A stretch of DNA of 64,000 bases from Euryodendron excelsum. Lineage: Eukaryota > Streptophyta > Magnoliopsida > Ericales > Pentaphylacaceae. This document shows, one piece after another, positions 44,988 through 58,000 of this stretch. Location of the stretch: assembly GCA_033060915.1 (NCBI GenBank), contig CM065393.1, positions 5,271,001 through 5,335,000 on the forward strand, in the 5' to 3' direction. The number at the start of each line of letters is the position of its first letter. Position 1 is the first letter of the stretch. Both the position numbers and the translations under genes were made by a program. The notes below the pieces were generated by a model. It was not told where the DNA came from, made no database searches, and worked only from the letters and a program-made list of their open reading frames with translations.

Positions 44988-45392
44988 ATATTTCTTTTTG
45001 GTGAAGGAGCTATCTCCTGGGGTTCTAAGAAGCAGACTTTGATTATAGACTCTACCATAGCTGCAGAGTTTGTAACTTTGGCTTCTTGTAGCAAAGAGGC
45101 TGAGTGGCTTAGGAATTTGTTGTTAGAAATTCCTCTTTAGTCTAAACCAATGTCACCTATATTTTTGCATTGTGATAGTGAGGCTACATTGTCACGAGCA
45201 TATAGCCACATTTATAATGGCAAATCTGGGCATATTGGCCTGAGACATAGCAGTGTGAGACAAATGCTTACTGATGGAGTTATCACCGTAGATTTTGTGA
45301 GATCATGCCAAAACTTGGCAGATCCGCTTACTAAAGGACTTGCAAGGGACTTGGTGAAGAAAACATCAATAAGGATGGGTCGGCCCATATGA
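44988..45392 (+). pseudogene. Copia-2 RNase H C-terminal part
   Basis: Same frame after the TGA: GAISWGSKKQTL, AAEFVTLASCSKEAEWLRN, a TAG at 45139-45141, then LHCDSEATLSRAYSHIYNGKS, LRHSSVRQML, VDFVRSCQNLADPLTKGLARDLV to TGA 45390. The two stops fit single transitions in Trp codons. About 570 bp of non-coding leader follows up to the polypurine tract and 3' LTR. Confidence 0.88.
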
Positions 45393-45950
45393 TTAACCAT
45401 CACTAGTGGAAACTCGACTCAACGCTTGAAACATCAAGTCTTGAGTTCAATGAGGCAAAGTACATTAGATGTAGTGACTGCAAGCACTATACATATTTTT
45501 CATCCCAAGGAAAAAGGTTCTTGGTACCAGTAATGTAAATGGGGAAGGTTGAGCAATATGCTCTTAATAGACTTATAATATATTGTGTTGAAGTGTTTAA
45601 GTTACTGGAACACTTCAGATAAGTCTACCTATATGAGTGTCGAAGGTGATGCCGCCTTCTATAATGACTTGGACAGTCTCTAGAGCACTCATAAAACAAG
45701 ATATAGACACAAGGCCAATCCACGTGTCGGCTTTTATGAATTTACCTAAAGAAAAGAATACTAATACTAATGTGTGAGACATGTTCGGTTAGCTATACAG
45801 GATTGCTAGTTTAAAGCTTGCCTACTATGCCATCCTTGTTAACCTTGATGTGTTATCACTAAGTGATGGTTCAAGTCCATAAGACACCTTCATTTATGCA
45901 TTAGTTTTTCTTGTTTGGCCAAGATATGTTTTTCAAATTATTTTGAAAAT

Positions 45951-45960
45951 GGTGGGGGAT
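45951..45960 (+). promoter_or_regulatory. Copia-2 polypurine tract
   Basis: GGTGGGGGAT directly precedes the 3' LTR start at 45961, the position where plus-strand DNA synthesis is primed. Confidence 0.8.
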
Positions 45961-46945
45961 TGTTGAAATTATTTTCAAAATATATAATATATATAGTAGT
46001 TTTGGGGTTTTTCCATTTTGATTTTGACTAATTTTGAAAAAAGTCGTTATTGCCTTATTAAATGAATCCCACATCGAAAAGTAAGAAGTTTGTAAGGTAT
46101 TTATAAATGCCAACAACTTTCTATATATTGCTTTAGAGCAATGATTGGGTGTAGCATTCAAGTGTGAGCATGTGTGCCAAGCCACATATGCGCCACGCGC
46201 ACGTCTCGTGTGCGAGTCGCATGGCGCAATGTGGCGCTTTAGTAGTGCACTTAGCACTTGGACACGTGGCACGTGCGCCTGTGGCGTATGATCAAGACCA
46301 TTGATTTTTGTCAATCATGATGATCAACGATCGGATGGCTAATACATAAGCAAAAAAGATCGTATGGTGAGAACCACACCTGATCATAGAGGTGTGATGT
46401 ATGATCTGATCAAATAATAAATAGGTGCGATCTACACCATTAGATTAAGAAAGGGGCGATTCGACGACTGTGTTTAAACTTGCAAGTGATTGTTAGAAAT
46501 CAGTTATTATTTGAATTCTAATAGTCATGTCTGGTCCAAAAAGACACCAAAATGTCTATAAAAATATAGCAAATTCGCAGACAAAAATATATAATTTTTC
46601 CTACAACTTCTCTATATATTGAAAGGCAATACAGTTCTTGATTATTTTCTAATTTTATTATTTATCATCTCTGAAGTCTGTTTTTGCAAAAATAGACATT
46701 CAGATTCTTGGCAGACTTGATAATCAGAGGGTATTCGGGTCTGATTTCGTGTGTGCAACACGCAGTCAGAATTACAGATTTTTTTAGGCTCCATTATATC
46801 TTGGAGGCGATTCGCTATTAACCCGGTGCACATCAGATTTTGAGAATTAGTGGGGGTGAATATCGTTTTAAGGAAAGCGATATTAATCGTGCCTTGGATG
46901 CGATTATTCATCTTCTTCTTTCTTTTACAGATTTCTAAACTAACA
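45961..46945 (+). repeat. Copia-2 3' LTR
   Basis: 985-bp partner of 29090-30096. It lacks the ~21-bp duplication seen in the 5' LTR and has several C/T and G/A changes at CG sites (for example in the GCGC-rich part at 46190-46290). Confidence 0.92.
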
Positions 46946-47303
46946 TGTAAGGCCAATTGTAGTTGAGGATTGAGCTAATGAGAGCCTAAGTGGTTCTCTA
47001 ATCATGATTTGGTTGAAGTTTTTAGATGGTTAGGAATAGTTCACCATCAAACAAACAGAAGGGGAAAAAAATTGTTATTGATAATTCAATGAGAGGTTTG
47101 TGCTTGGGTTCCAACAAATGGCCAACATAAGCTATATATATGTATATATATAAAAAATTATATTTACATATACGGGGTTACACCCATCATTCCCCTATCA
47201 TAGACTGGGCTTTGTGTTCTTTCAGTATAATAGAGCAATTGAGGCCTCTTTAAAGCACTGCGGTGTGTTTCATCATCATATATATATACATAAAATCTTA
47301 TAA

Positions 47304-47474
47304 TCATATACACACAAAGTTGAAATTATTGGAGTTCTCTCCATCATAGGAAGACAGACCCCACATCCACCTCTCGATGTAATCATATCTCCTTGTTTTG
47401 ATGATGAGCACAATCAAAGTCAAAGTAATGATGCAGAGTTTAAACAAAAGGAAGTTTGAAGATGAAAGTGCCAT
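47304..47474 (-). CDS. Small ORF, possible secreted or membrane micropeptide (unrecognised)
   Basis: From ATG 47474 (context CCAATGG) 56 codons encode a hydrophobic N-terminal stretch (NFLLFKLCIITLTLIVLII) followed by a charged tail with RWMWGLSSYDGE. The frame is open further upstream without motifs. TATAAAAG lies at 47511-47504 minus, only 30 bp before the ATG, which would leave almost no leader. I do not recognise a family. It may be chance; the signal-anchor profile and the promoter-like element are the only support. Confidence 0.25.
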   Translation of the reverse strand: MALSSSNFLLFKLCIITLTLIVLIIKTRRYDYIERWMWGLSSYDGENSNNFNFVCI

Positions 47475-47522
47475 TGGCTTGTAGTGGAGAAGAGGGTATG
47501 TCTCTTTTATACATACATACAT

Positions 47523-49315
47523 GATTGCTCTTTCTCCCCTTAGTTATGTATAATAACCAATAATATGAATCCATGGATCATTGATTGCAGTCAAAAGAAT
47601 GGATGAGAGTTAAATTAGATTGGGGATAACATATTTTAGGAAAAGGTGTTTGAGAAACCTTTGTGGTGAGTGAGTTCCACATCCTCCCTTGCTATTTTAA
47701 AACCTTCCACCTAATTAATCTCCTATCATCTTCCTTCACTTTATAATCTACCATATGTATATTAAACTTTTTAAAGTATTTGTGATGACCTATTAAGAAT
47801 TGATATTTCTAAAGTTGCCAACTAACTTAACTATTAAAATTTGTTTAGTTGTTGTACCAGAGACCGTATCTATTTTTGTTTTGCGAGATAAGGTAACAAG
47901 ATTAGACTACTAATTCCATGTCCACATTTGTCCCATGCTTGATGGCTCAAAAGAGTGTTGATATATGTAATACAGAGATGGCTAAAGTTTGAAGGGCGTG
48001 TAATCCCAAAAATAATTATCCAGAGAGGTACTTTATCCTCCTTATCTCATCCTATGAAAGAAACGAGGCCATAGAATATATTTCTACTTTCATTTGGTTT
48101 AGGGAGATTATGAGGGCTGCCTTATGTGTAGCCAATTAACGTTGGATTAAAAACAAGAAAATAAAATTCATGTGTTTTGTTTAGTTGGTTTTGGGTAGCC
48201 CAAACAAAATGCATGCTAATTGTATTTTCTTTTTTCGTTTTTTTCCTTCATGATATATGCAGTTTATTTGGGATGAGAATTGTATCATAGAATATTATAG
48301 ATGATAATGCTAGATGGTTTGATCCAACCCAATTATATAGCACACAGGGTTACTTTCTTTTAGAAAATTCAGTTTTGAAAAGTATGTGAAGCCTGTTCAT
48401 ATAAAGTTCTGTTTTAGATGACTCAAAAGAAAAGAATACTCTTTTCAAGGGCAACTATTGATTAGTTTTATGCAATAATATTCCTTTTCCTTTTGATATT
48501 CTTAGTTGATCAAAACTCCTTTATTGTAGAGACAGATGGCCTTACCTCTAATTTGTTGAAGCTAGTTGCAGGGTATTCTTAAAGAGGGTTAACAGTCCGA
48601 ATGGAAATAAAGGGATTTCCTCAAATTTACTAATTTAGACTGAAGAAAATATTGTAATGGGGTGTGGTCAATGACTAGAATGTCCTTGAAGGCTAGAAAT
48701 TCTTCTCCTTGGAGGTATGTGTAAAAGTTGGAACTCCTGAATTCATCCAGATTTTGCTAGCATTTAAGGGATATTTCTAAATACCAAGATTGATATCAGG
48801 CAATGGCTGGAGTAATGAAGACAGACCGAAAAGGAAAAGCAGAAGAAATTTCTATTGAATTCGGTCTAAATTGGGATTCTAGTAGGATAAATATCAGAAT
48901 CGGACTTTGTTAAAATTGAAGAGTGGTATTACCCAACTTTGTTAAAATTTAAAATTTATCAATATCCTGTACTAATGGAAGTGTTGTGCACTGATCTGTC
49001 ATTTTTTTAGTAAGGGGCTATAAAATCAAGGCTAATCCTCCCTTACTCTTAGCCCCCCAACTAAAGATGAAGGCAATATATAGTAATTTTAGATAAACTA
49101 GTGAAAGCCCAAATCAACTCTATAGAGATGTATTTCGCTCAAAAATTTTGAAAAAGTAAAAAATTCAAAGAAAGAAAAAAAAGAAAAGAAAAGGGGACAT
49201 TAGAAGGAAAAGGAAAAAGCAGAAAGGGCAAAAAAGGAAAAAGAAAAAGAAAAAAAAGACATTCCCTATTAATAAAACATTAGCAGTTACAAAGAGATTT
49301 TAGTCATTTTTGCAT
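47523..49315. other. Intergenic, no gene seen
   Basis: AT-rich sequence 3' of the SMXL gene, with an A/G-rich stretch at 49150-49260. It should include the SMXL 3' UTR and polyadenylation signals. No coding or transposon similarity was seen. Confidence 0.6.
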
Positions 49316-52300
49316 TTACAATATACCCCCCGAACCCATGAAGGAAACTTGGATTTCACTGGGGAGGCTTGATCCCATGAACCCACTGCCCTCCAACCCA
49401 GTCTTTCCTTTCCTTCCCAAACAGAGCCTAACACTCATCATCCCCTCACCGTTGCCGCCAATTTTGACCGTTTGCAAGCTCGTTTGAAAAACGTCTTTCA
49501 GCCATTTTTCAAACAGGCTTTTGAGAAAAGACCCACCCCCAACCAAGAACTCCTCTAACAGCTTCTCTTCCACACCAAATGAGCACCCCAAATGGCCTTC
49601 ACTACTTCCGCATACCTCTTCAAAAGCCCCTTTGATCTTGGACAAGACCATTTCTTTGATCAGTCTATCACCAGTTGAATCCAGGTTGAAATCAAACCGG
49701 TTCTTGATCAATTCAAGGAACCCATGTGGGTTCTGCAGATCATTCCCTTTTTCGCGAGTTGAATCGCTCGAAATGGGGCTGAAATCTCCTGCTTTGGCTT
49801 CATTTTCGTCGTCCTCAGCATCGGCTTTGATGTTCAGGTCAAGGGTCGAGCTTTGCTGCCTCGTGGTCTCTGTTTTGGTGTTCCCATTCTCAGTACTAAC
49901 TGGACTGACATTTTCCTTATCGATTCTAGGACTCTTGGCCTTGTTTGACGAATTCCACTCTCCTTTCCTCTTGTTATCAGAATTGGGAATGTTTTCACTG
50001 ACCTCCAATTTGATTTGGGTTATAGAATTCAGGTCCTTGACATCTCCATAGCTTGTAGAATCATCCTTTGTTAGGATGAATATTGCTTTCCCAGAAGTTT
50101 CCTCCTTTTCACTTGATTCTCCAAATTTTCCAGTTTCAAATCCACCCACAAGAAATTTGAAGAACTGGGTATCAGCAAAATCAACATTTTCCACTAAAAC
50201 AACAAGTTTTTCGTGTTCCCTCAAGGCTCTTTCCAGCTTTCCACAGCACGGATTCATCTTTCCCTCTCTTTCTCTCATGTTCAAGTGGAGGAGCAAATCA
50301 GAAGAGCCAAAAACTGATTCTGCAATTCCGTGCGCCAATCTTCTTTTTCCTATCGAATCATTCCCCTGAATCAGTAACCAAGTCTCGTTCTTGACCGGTC
50401 TGGATTCAATCAAAGCTTCTACTATGGAAGGAATGGTTTCCATTTGCCAGGGCACATTCTCTTGTAAATGCTTGCATATCTCACTTCTCCTTTCTACCAA
50501 TTTTTCAGTGTCTGGAAGCTGACAATTGCCTAGAGCAAGCGTTATCTTTACTTCCTTTCCTTCAGTGTTCTTCAGAGAATCCAAATTTGGTTCCACAGGC
50601 TGGTGTTTGTGGCTCCCATTGCTGAAACTGAATTCAATATGACATGACTGTTGGCGTCTGAAACGGGGTTGAGAACTGGCAGTGTGGCTAGGCTTCGAGT
50701 TTGAATGGGCAAAAGAGATTGAATTCGAGTCCGGGAATAAGCTGTTCTGGTTAGGCCACCATGGATATGATGTTGAATGGGTGTAGCTCTTTCCAGAGAA
50801 GCATTGATTGTTGAATAGAACAGGACCTGCATGGTTCTGAATATGCCTGCCTTGGTGTTGGCTGTGGCACAATCTGTTCCATTTCCTCCTCAACTCAACC
50901 AAATCATCCTGGAATTTAGAGGGAATATTTAAGAATTATGAGAAATAATGCACAAACTAAGGCATTACTACTTAAATCTAGGATTTGTTATATACCCCAA
51001 ACTGCCATGATCCATGGAAGAGTGGGGTCCATGACTCAGGGAAACTTAGATTTGTGAGTCAAGCCAAAATACCAGCAGTACAAAACGGATGGCATTGATA
51101 TAGAAGTAAATCGGACACTGGCCCATGACTTAAGGAAACTTGGATTAATAAGTCAAAGTCTAAACACCAGTAGTACAAAATGGCTCAGGGAAATTTAAAT
51201 TAATGAGTCAAGTTAAAATATAAAACACCTTAGTACAAAACGGTTGGCATTGATATAGAAGTAAATGGGACACTGCTTATTTTGTAATTGCTTAAATCCA
51301 TGAACTGAGAATTTTCCCATTTGTGATTAACTCACCAGACCAATTACAGGAAAGTTGGTTTCATATTGGTTTTCTTACCTTCTGCATTTCAGTGGCATGT
51401 GATTGTAGCCAGTAAGGCAATTGGGTTGAGCCTTTGTCCATGTCCTTGGTGTTACAAGAGCTTATAAACAGTGAAGGTTTCTGCTGGCCAGACTTTATCA
51501 ATCCAGCTGCTTCCTTTTCATATTTGGAGGTGCATTCTGCACAGCATATGAGCTTATGATCTTGTTCCTCCTTTCCAGAAAAAGGCTTTGCTTCCAGCAC
51601 TTGAGATGGGTTTTGTGAGAATGTTATCCTTGGCTCTTGGACACTGCATACACCAATTAATGGATTTCATTTCATGTAATAATGGAAGATTCACCAAATA
51701 AATTCCTATAAAATAAATATTTTAGAAGGAAAATGATATTCTTCCAAATATATATATATACAGAAAATCCCACCAAAGGACTCATTTCAAGTTCAAAAAG
51801 CTATCATATGCCTTTATGATCTGGATTAAACAATCAATTAACTTTAATTGTGCTTTTATTTTTCTTTTATTTTCCTTTCTTTTACTCTCTTCATTTTTTT
51901 CCCCCTTTGGCATCTACCTGATGATTTTGCTGTGAAACCTTTACTTTATATTTATCTGTTAACTAATCATTGAAGTCCTAATATTGGGCAAAGGAAATCC
52001 TTTTTCTTTTTGTTTTTTTTTTTTTGTTTTTTTTGGTTATTCCTTATAGGTTTACTTTTCAAGTTGATTATAATCCCATCAAGCCGTTGCCCACAAGCAA
52101 AGTACATTGATCCAAAAGGAAAAAACTCATGAGGAAAATAAATGTTGTAGAAAACTGAACAAAGCTACTAACAACAATAGTTTCCCAAAAACGAGTTTTT
52201 TTTTGGTCTTTCAAGGGACTTAAATTTGTTTCCCCAAAAAAAAAAGAAAAATTGAGCATCGCTTCTAAAACCTTGAATCTGTTTTCCTATTTAATTTTTA

Positions 52301-53642
52301 CTTTTAAATGTCTCCCCGTAGATTAATTGTAGCAGTATATCCAGATAAAGCAAGAAAGAAACAAAAGGAGAGTGATTCATATCTGTCTCAACAACCCTAT
52401 ACTTTTCCACTGGCATGGTCCTGGCGTCGTTCAGACTATGAAAGCATATATATAGCAATAAAAATATACAAAAAAACAAAGCTATGACCTAAAATGATGC
52501 CTATATAGTGTATATATATTTACCAGCACAGTATATATTCATGATATATCATGGATTTCAATATTTAATAAAGAAATAATTAAAGAAACATAGCTTGGTT
52601 CACTCACCTAGCAGCATGGAGACTCAAACCAAGTCCACCTGATGGAACTGAAACAGCTTGGAGAGACCATTGGATCTCAAGTGAAGGTTGCTTCATCTGA
52701 CACCTCATGTAGGTTTGATAATTTGCAGTAGCCACTAACCAAACCTTTGTGTTTGAGTTGCTGTAGTCACAAAGCAACCTTCCTATATCTGCAACTAAAT
52801 GATCAATTGGGTTATAACCAGATACTTCTCCATTGGAAAACCCTCCTCCTCTCTCAACTGTCCATTTCAGGTCTCCTATGTAGACAATGACTCCCCCTCC
52901 TCCTGATGCAAGAGAATCTACCTTCCTTTTCAGGTCTGATAGATTCAGCTCCACCTCTTCTCTCTTCATGAACCTCAAGGGTGCTGATGAGAACTGGAAT
53001 TTGGTAAAATGAGCTGATTTCAGTTCATCAGGAACATTTCCTTTCTCTATCCTATCCATTACTTCTGCTACAAGACCTTCAGTTATGGTCACAGAGTCAC
53101 CAACCATGACAGTGTTCCTTCTCTTCTTCCTCAGAAAGACCTCAAAAACCAACTTGATATCTTCCTTCACAGAAGCTGAATCTGTGAGAGGGTTGCTGGA
53201 GAATTTCTTTTGAGTGGAAAAGAGAAGTGGGTTTGGCTCAGAATTGAAAGTTAAGAAATGGGTTTGCCAGAAATTGTTTGGGTTGATGACTTCTCTATGG
53301 GTTTCAGGGTGAGAAGGAGAACAAGGAGAAGAATATATTCCACCAGAGCTACTATAACACTGAAAAACAGAAGAAGCTGATGAGTCCTCTAGGTTGTTCT
53401 TCACTGCTGTGCTAGAGAACCCAGCTTCTCTCATAACCCTACTAACACTAGGGTCATCTAAGATAGACAAAATAAGCTGCTCTAGCTCTACCTTGATGGC
53501 AAGAAGTGGCTGCTGTTGCTGCTGCTCTATGCAACCCCTTCTCTGGTGTGCTTGTGCTCTTTTCAGTGCTGCAATGAGAGCATTTGAGAGAGAGGGTTGG
53601 CCATGAAGGAGAGGACCAGGTGTTGTTGGAAGCCTGTTGAGA

Positions 53643-53674
<32 letters not shown>

Positions 53675-53842
53675 CTGAAGAGGATGGGAGCTCTGGTGAG
53701 GCTGAGATTTGAGACAAGCCCTCTTCAAGAGGCTGGCTCTTGGGCTCAGAAGAGTTGCAGCCACATGCAGAGGAGTGACTTGTGCATGGCCTCTCCTCCT
53801 GGCCAAGCTGAGAGAGTGCTTCAAGGCTGAAGCAGCCTCTGA

Positions 53843-53873
<31 letters not shown>

Positions 53874-53881
53874 GAGCGCAT
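49316..53881 (-). CDS. SMXL4: SUPPRESSOR OF MAX2 1-LIKE protein, SMXL4/SMXL5 type (3 exons)
   Basis: Complete gene: exon 1 53881-52608, exon 2 51643-51379, exon 3 50908-49316, GT-AG borders, phases joining to ~1043 aa. I chose ATG 53881 because [12 protein letters not shown] is the conserved family start. Residues 1-~170 form the double Clp-N domain ([47 protein letters not shown] block, [13 protein letters not shown]). D1 (~250-420) has a degenerate P-loop (NTVMVGDS). D2 has GNDSIGKRR (~695). The EAR motif LDLNI is at ~869-873. The RGKT degron motif of SMAX1/SMXL6-8 is absent from the corresponding loop, as known for the SMXL3/4/5 clade, which acts in phloem formation independently of D14/KAI2-MAX2. 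Nuclear TOPLESS-recruiting co-repressor is inferred. SMXL4 versus SMXL5 cannot be decided. Confidence 0.93.
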
Positions 53882-55035
53882 CACTTGGCAAACACCCACC
53901 CCCCACACCACCCCCCCTTTGTGAGAACACTTGTGTTTCTCTCTCTTCTTTCTTTTGTGTTTCTCTCTCTTCCTTCACACCACCCCCCACAACTGCTTCT
54001 TCTTCCTCTTCTTCTCTAAGTTTTGGTGTTTTAAAGAAGCTGGCTTCTCTCTTGCTCTATCTCTGGGAGAAATAGAAGTGCTCACCAAGGTTACAAGGTT
54101 TCAAATGATATAACACAGCCTAAAAATGAAAATATTTTGAATAGAAGAAGAGAGCTAAGAAGGGCTATAGAGAAACATGACTAGACCATGTCACTTTATA
54201 CTTCTTGCTGCTGAGGTTTTTAACTTTCTTTTCCTTTTTTTTTTAATGTGGTTCTGTAACTTCTTTTGCTTTTCATTTCCATTACATTCCTCTCTCACTC
54301 TCTCCCTCCCCACAGCTCTCCAGTTCTCTAATATGTCATAGATTATAGCCTAGTATAAAAGGTTTTAACTTTTAATAATCATTTTGCAATTGCTGGGAGT
54401 TGCCAATATCAATAAAAATGGTAAAGTATTAATGGCTGTGAGGCATTTATCACACAAGTTATCTCCCAAGATTATGAAAAGCTGCAAAAGAAGATATCAA
54501 TCTATACCCTATTCCTTTTTTTTTTTTTTAATCTAAAGCAGTGACAGTATAATAATAAAATACCAATTACAAGAAGAACAATCTGATCATCCTTGGATTG
54601 GTAAATATTGTTTCTCCTTTACTGCTGTGTTATTCTCATGCAAAAGAGGTTTCACAAAAAGGGGGGTCCACAAGTGGGGCTCACAATTCAAAATTTTTTT
54701 TACTGAGAGGGCTTACCTGCTTTTTTTTCCACATCACTCCTTTGAATGGACAGACAAAACCAGCAGAAATTCAAATAAAGTACTAAAGTGGAAAGGTGGA
54801 AAGAAGGCCAGAGTGTGACGAGAGATAAAAAAGAAAAAAAAGGAGAGTGTTCATGTTTTTACCTTTCTCATGTTTATCATTTGTTATCAGTTCTTTGTCT
54901 ATATACATATCAAAGGGAGAGAAAGGAGAGAGACTCTTCACGCCAATCCTCGTAGAAAGACAGTTTTATTCCCCAAGTACCCAAAAAGCAACCCTCTGTC
55001 TGCTATCCTACGTAACATTATTGGCTCTTTTTTAG

Positions 55036-55037
<2 letters not shown>
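53882..55037 (-). promoter_or_regulatory. SMXL4-like 5' leader and promoter region
   Basis: Upstream of the ATG, the minus strand is GA-rich (GAAGAAGA and GAGAGA runs, ~53930-54030), typical of plant 5' leaders. A candidate TATA element (TATAAAG minus, 54199-54193) lies ~315 bp upstream of the ATG. No upstream exon was recognised. Confidence 0.4.
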
Positions 55038-55077
<40 letters not shown>

Positions 55078-55078
55078 G
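55038..55078. repeat. (CT)n microsatellite
   Basis: About 20 CT units with one GT interruption, ~1.2 kb upstream of the SMXL start codon. Confidence 0.9.
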
Positions 55079-58000
55079 CCTGCAATAACCTTTTGTCTTA
55101 ATCCCATTTCATCTCCAGCTACCCACTATAAAACCTTTCCCATCACCTAAGAAAGAAAGAAATTTAAAATCTACTGTTTTAATGGACAAGATAAACATGT
55201 ATATATTTTACTTATGGATAGTCTCGTTGGTAAGCAAGGTACAGCAGTTTAAGCTAATTAAAGAACTTAATAATTATGTATTAGCCTTGTTTCAATGTTA
55301 ATTTCTCACAAGATATATAGCATGGATACTCAAGAATTTGATTGTGGATATAACATACATTACCACGCCTAAGTCTCTATTTCCTTTTTCTATTTTTAAA
55401 GTTTCAGGTTATTTTTCAAATTTTGTGGACATTACTTATGTTTTCGGTTTTTTTTTTTTTTTTTTTTGTGTTAGATGAAGAACTGCACTATCACTGAGGT
55501 AACCTTTATGTTTAGTTTGATAGTTGATTTCATATCACCTTTTTGCGATAATTGAAACGAAATTACATGTACTATTTATAGTGATTGCTATATTGGCATT
55601 CTTTCCCACTCACCTTAGTTCAACTGATTCGGCAATTTCTTTAGTAAAATCTGGATCATAACCATCTTTCCTCACTGTTTAAAACTAATGCATGCTTCTA
55701 TGCGCTTATTGCGTGCTAAGTGATCTTTTGGTTTTTTTGTATGCTACAATTACGAGGAAAAAGAGGGTAGAACTGATGTATGGTGTCAATCTGCATAGAG
55801 TCTAGCTGAGGTATCATTTCTTGTTGATTCAATAGCTACAGTTCCATGTTTGGTTTTCAAAATATATCCAATTATCCATTTTAGTGGGCAAATTTCAGAT
55901 TCGAAATGCTATGGAGAACAAAATAAACCAAAACACTATTGTCACTCCCCTTGAAAGATGATATTCATATTTAAAGATTCAAATTAACTGATCATCAATA
56001 ATTGTTCACCATTGTTGATGAAACTGATAGCAAAAGGAGAAGCATAACCGACGCTGAAGTCACATTCTTGAGAGAGGTCCATTTGATATCTAAAAGCTGC
56101 TTGGTAACTATCCATCTGAGTATGGGAAAGTTGAGCACTGAAGAAAGATGGCTCTTCCATGGAAAGATCAATTTTAGTAGTTGGATTTCTGTACATTAAT
56201 GATGGGAAATACATCATTCTAAGCTTATAACCTCAATAAATCTCCCTAAATACACCAAAAGGACACAGAAATTAAAGAAAATGGGGGATGCTTCATGTAT
56301 CGACTAGTATGCGTGCCTTCCAAGGAAAGCATCGACAAGTGGTTAAAAGGTGGGTTTAAATGTTATTAACTCCAAGTTTGTATTAAAGGTGCCAAAAGAA
56401 AATTGCTAAAGCCTATGCCAAAGGGCTAAGTTGGACTGATTGAGTTGAAAAAATCTTGGGAAAGCACATTCAAATCTTGAGCTAGATTAAAGTACCTAAG
56501 GTTTCAATTTTTCTTTATCTTTTGGAGTTTTGAGAAGTTCTTGGAGTTCAAATAAAGTTGTACCCATTAATATCTATTATTCAATGTTCATAGTTTAATA
56601 TTTCATCCGTTTCACTTGATTGGTAGGTGTTTTCATGCCTGATTTGTTTTGATTCTTCTCTTTTTTCAACTTAATGAACTAGCAGTAATCTTATATATGT
56701 TTGTGTGTATATATGTGCGTGAATATTAGTTCATACAAATTCTACTGCGTATATAGACACAACATATATATTCACAGTTCTATGACCAAGTAAGCAATGT
56801 TTTGCACTAAACACATATACATTTATTTACTAAAGACTAATTTTTAAGAAAAGTGCTAGATATTAAACATGTTTGTAGAAGTTCAACTTTTACCTAGTGA
56901 AACAATGACTATTACTTTTGCGGTCAAAGTCATAGATATCGTCTGGGTAACCTCATGAAAACTTTATTGGAATCTAATAAATACCCTTTTAATGACTCTT
57001 GTCATTTACATCTTATGATTGAAAGCTTCGTATGTATGTGGAATGGATTGTTACTGTGAAAGATGAAAAGCTGAAAAAGAGTAAGTAAAATGTGATGAGG
57101 TGGGGTAGTTTTGCTACTGATCTGGGCACACCCTTGTAAATAAAAGATGGACCATTTCTACTGCTTTATGCTTTATAATATTATATATATATATACATAC
57201 ATATACAGGTATATGCATAGGTTAAGTTTCACCATAAGGTTTATGGTCCCCTTCATTTGAAGAGACCAATTTCATTAAAAGAGGGTGCCCAAATTATTGG
57301 AACATTATATTTCAAAGTCTAAAGGAGAGGATGTGAATTGGTTCCTCTACTTACAAGGAAAGTATCCCTTTATGAGTTAATTGAGATTGTGCAATTCCTT
57401 TGTGAGGTGAATGAGCCATCTTTCGGAGTCAAATGATTTGGTTTGCAAGTTCCCTAGCAAATTTTCAACAAAATCACAAAAGTATAAAAAAATAATTGGG
57501 ACATTTAGGCCCACAGAGGAAAAGGAGGACCAAGTGACATGATCTTACAATAATGGTAATCTTGTTTGTTAAGGTTGACATGCAGATTGGATGACTTCAT
57601 TTAATGTCTTGACTCCATTTTTCTACTCCATTTTGTTGAAAAAAAGCCCAGTTCCCACGAACGAATACTACTTATGAAACACGAGAGAAATAAAACTTAC
57701 TAGATTACATCGTTAATTTGATAGTCATCAGAACCAAATCTAATGCACTCCAAAGGCCTCACCTGCCCTACAAGGTTTTAAAGAGAACCAAGCTATTTGA
57801 GATCCCTTTTGTGATATATAGAGTAGTCAACCTTGATCTTATTTTGAACCTGTTAGTCCAGTAATTAAGCTTGACTTTATATTGATAACCTAAGAGTGTT
57901 TTAATTTACAAAATAGGAAGCTACTATTCATGTTCGAACTAAGCTCGAGTTTCATTTTGTATTGATTTCGGTTTTTTTTTTTTTTTCTTTCTTTTTTTCC

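Larger units (their letters stand above)
29090..46945 (+). mobile_element. Copia-2: Ty1/copia element interrupted by a nested Sirevirus
   Basis: Plus-strand element with LTRs 29090-30096 and 45961-46945, each TGTTGAAATT...ACTAACA, about 92-94% identical by eye, many differences being C/T or G/A. Flanks AGTAA and TGTAA fit a 5-bp target duplication with one change. A polypurine tract GGTGGGGGAT precedes the 3' LTR. Without the nested 11.5-kb insertion the element would be ~6.4 kb. Polyprotein order is gag-protease-integrase | insertion | RT-RNase H. Several catalytic residues are lost, so it is dead. No canonical tRNA-iMet primer site follows the 5' LTR; only 22 bases lie between the LTR end and the gag ATG. 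Confidence 0.92.

Noticed and set aside
49521..50369. Plus-strand frames of 176 and 97 codons
   Set aside because: They lie opposite the conserved third exon of SMXL4 and are antisense shadows.
55984..56217. Overlapping short frames on both strands
   Set aside because: Neither shows a recognisable domain; composition is like the surrounding intergenic DNA.
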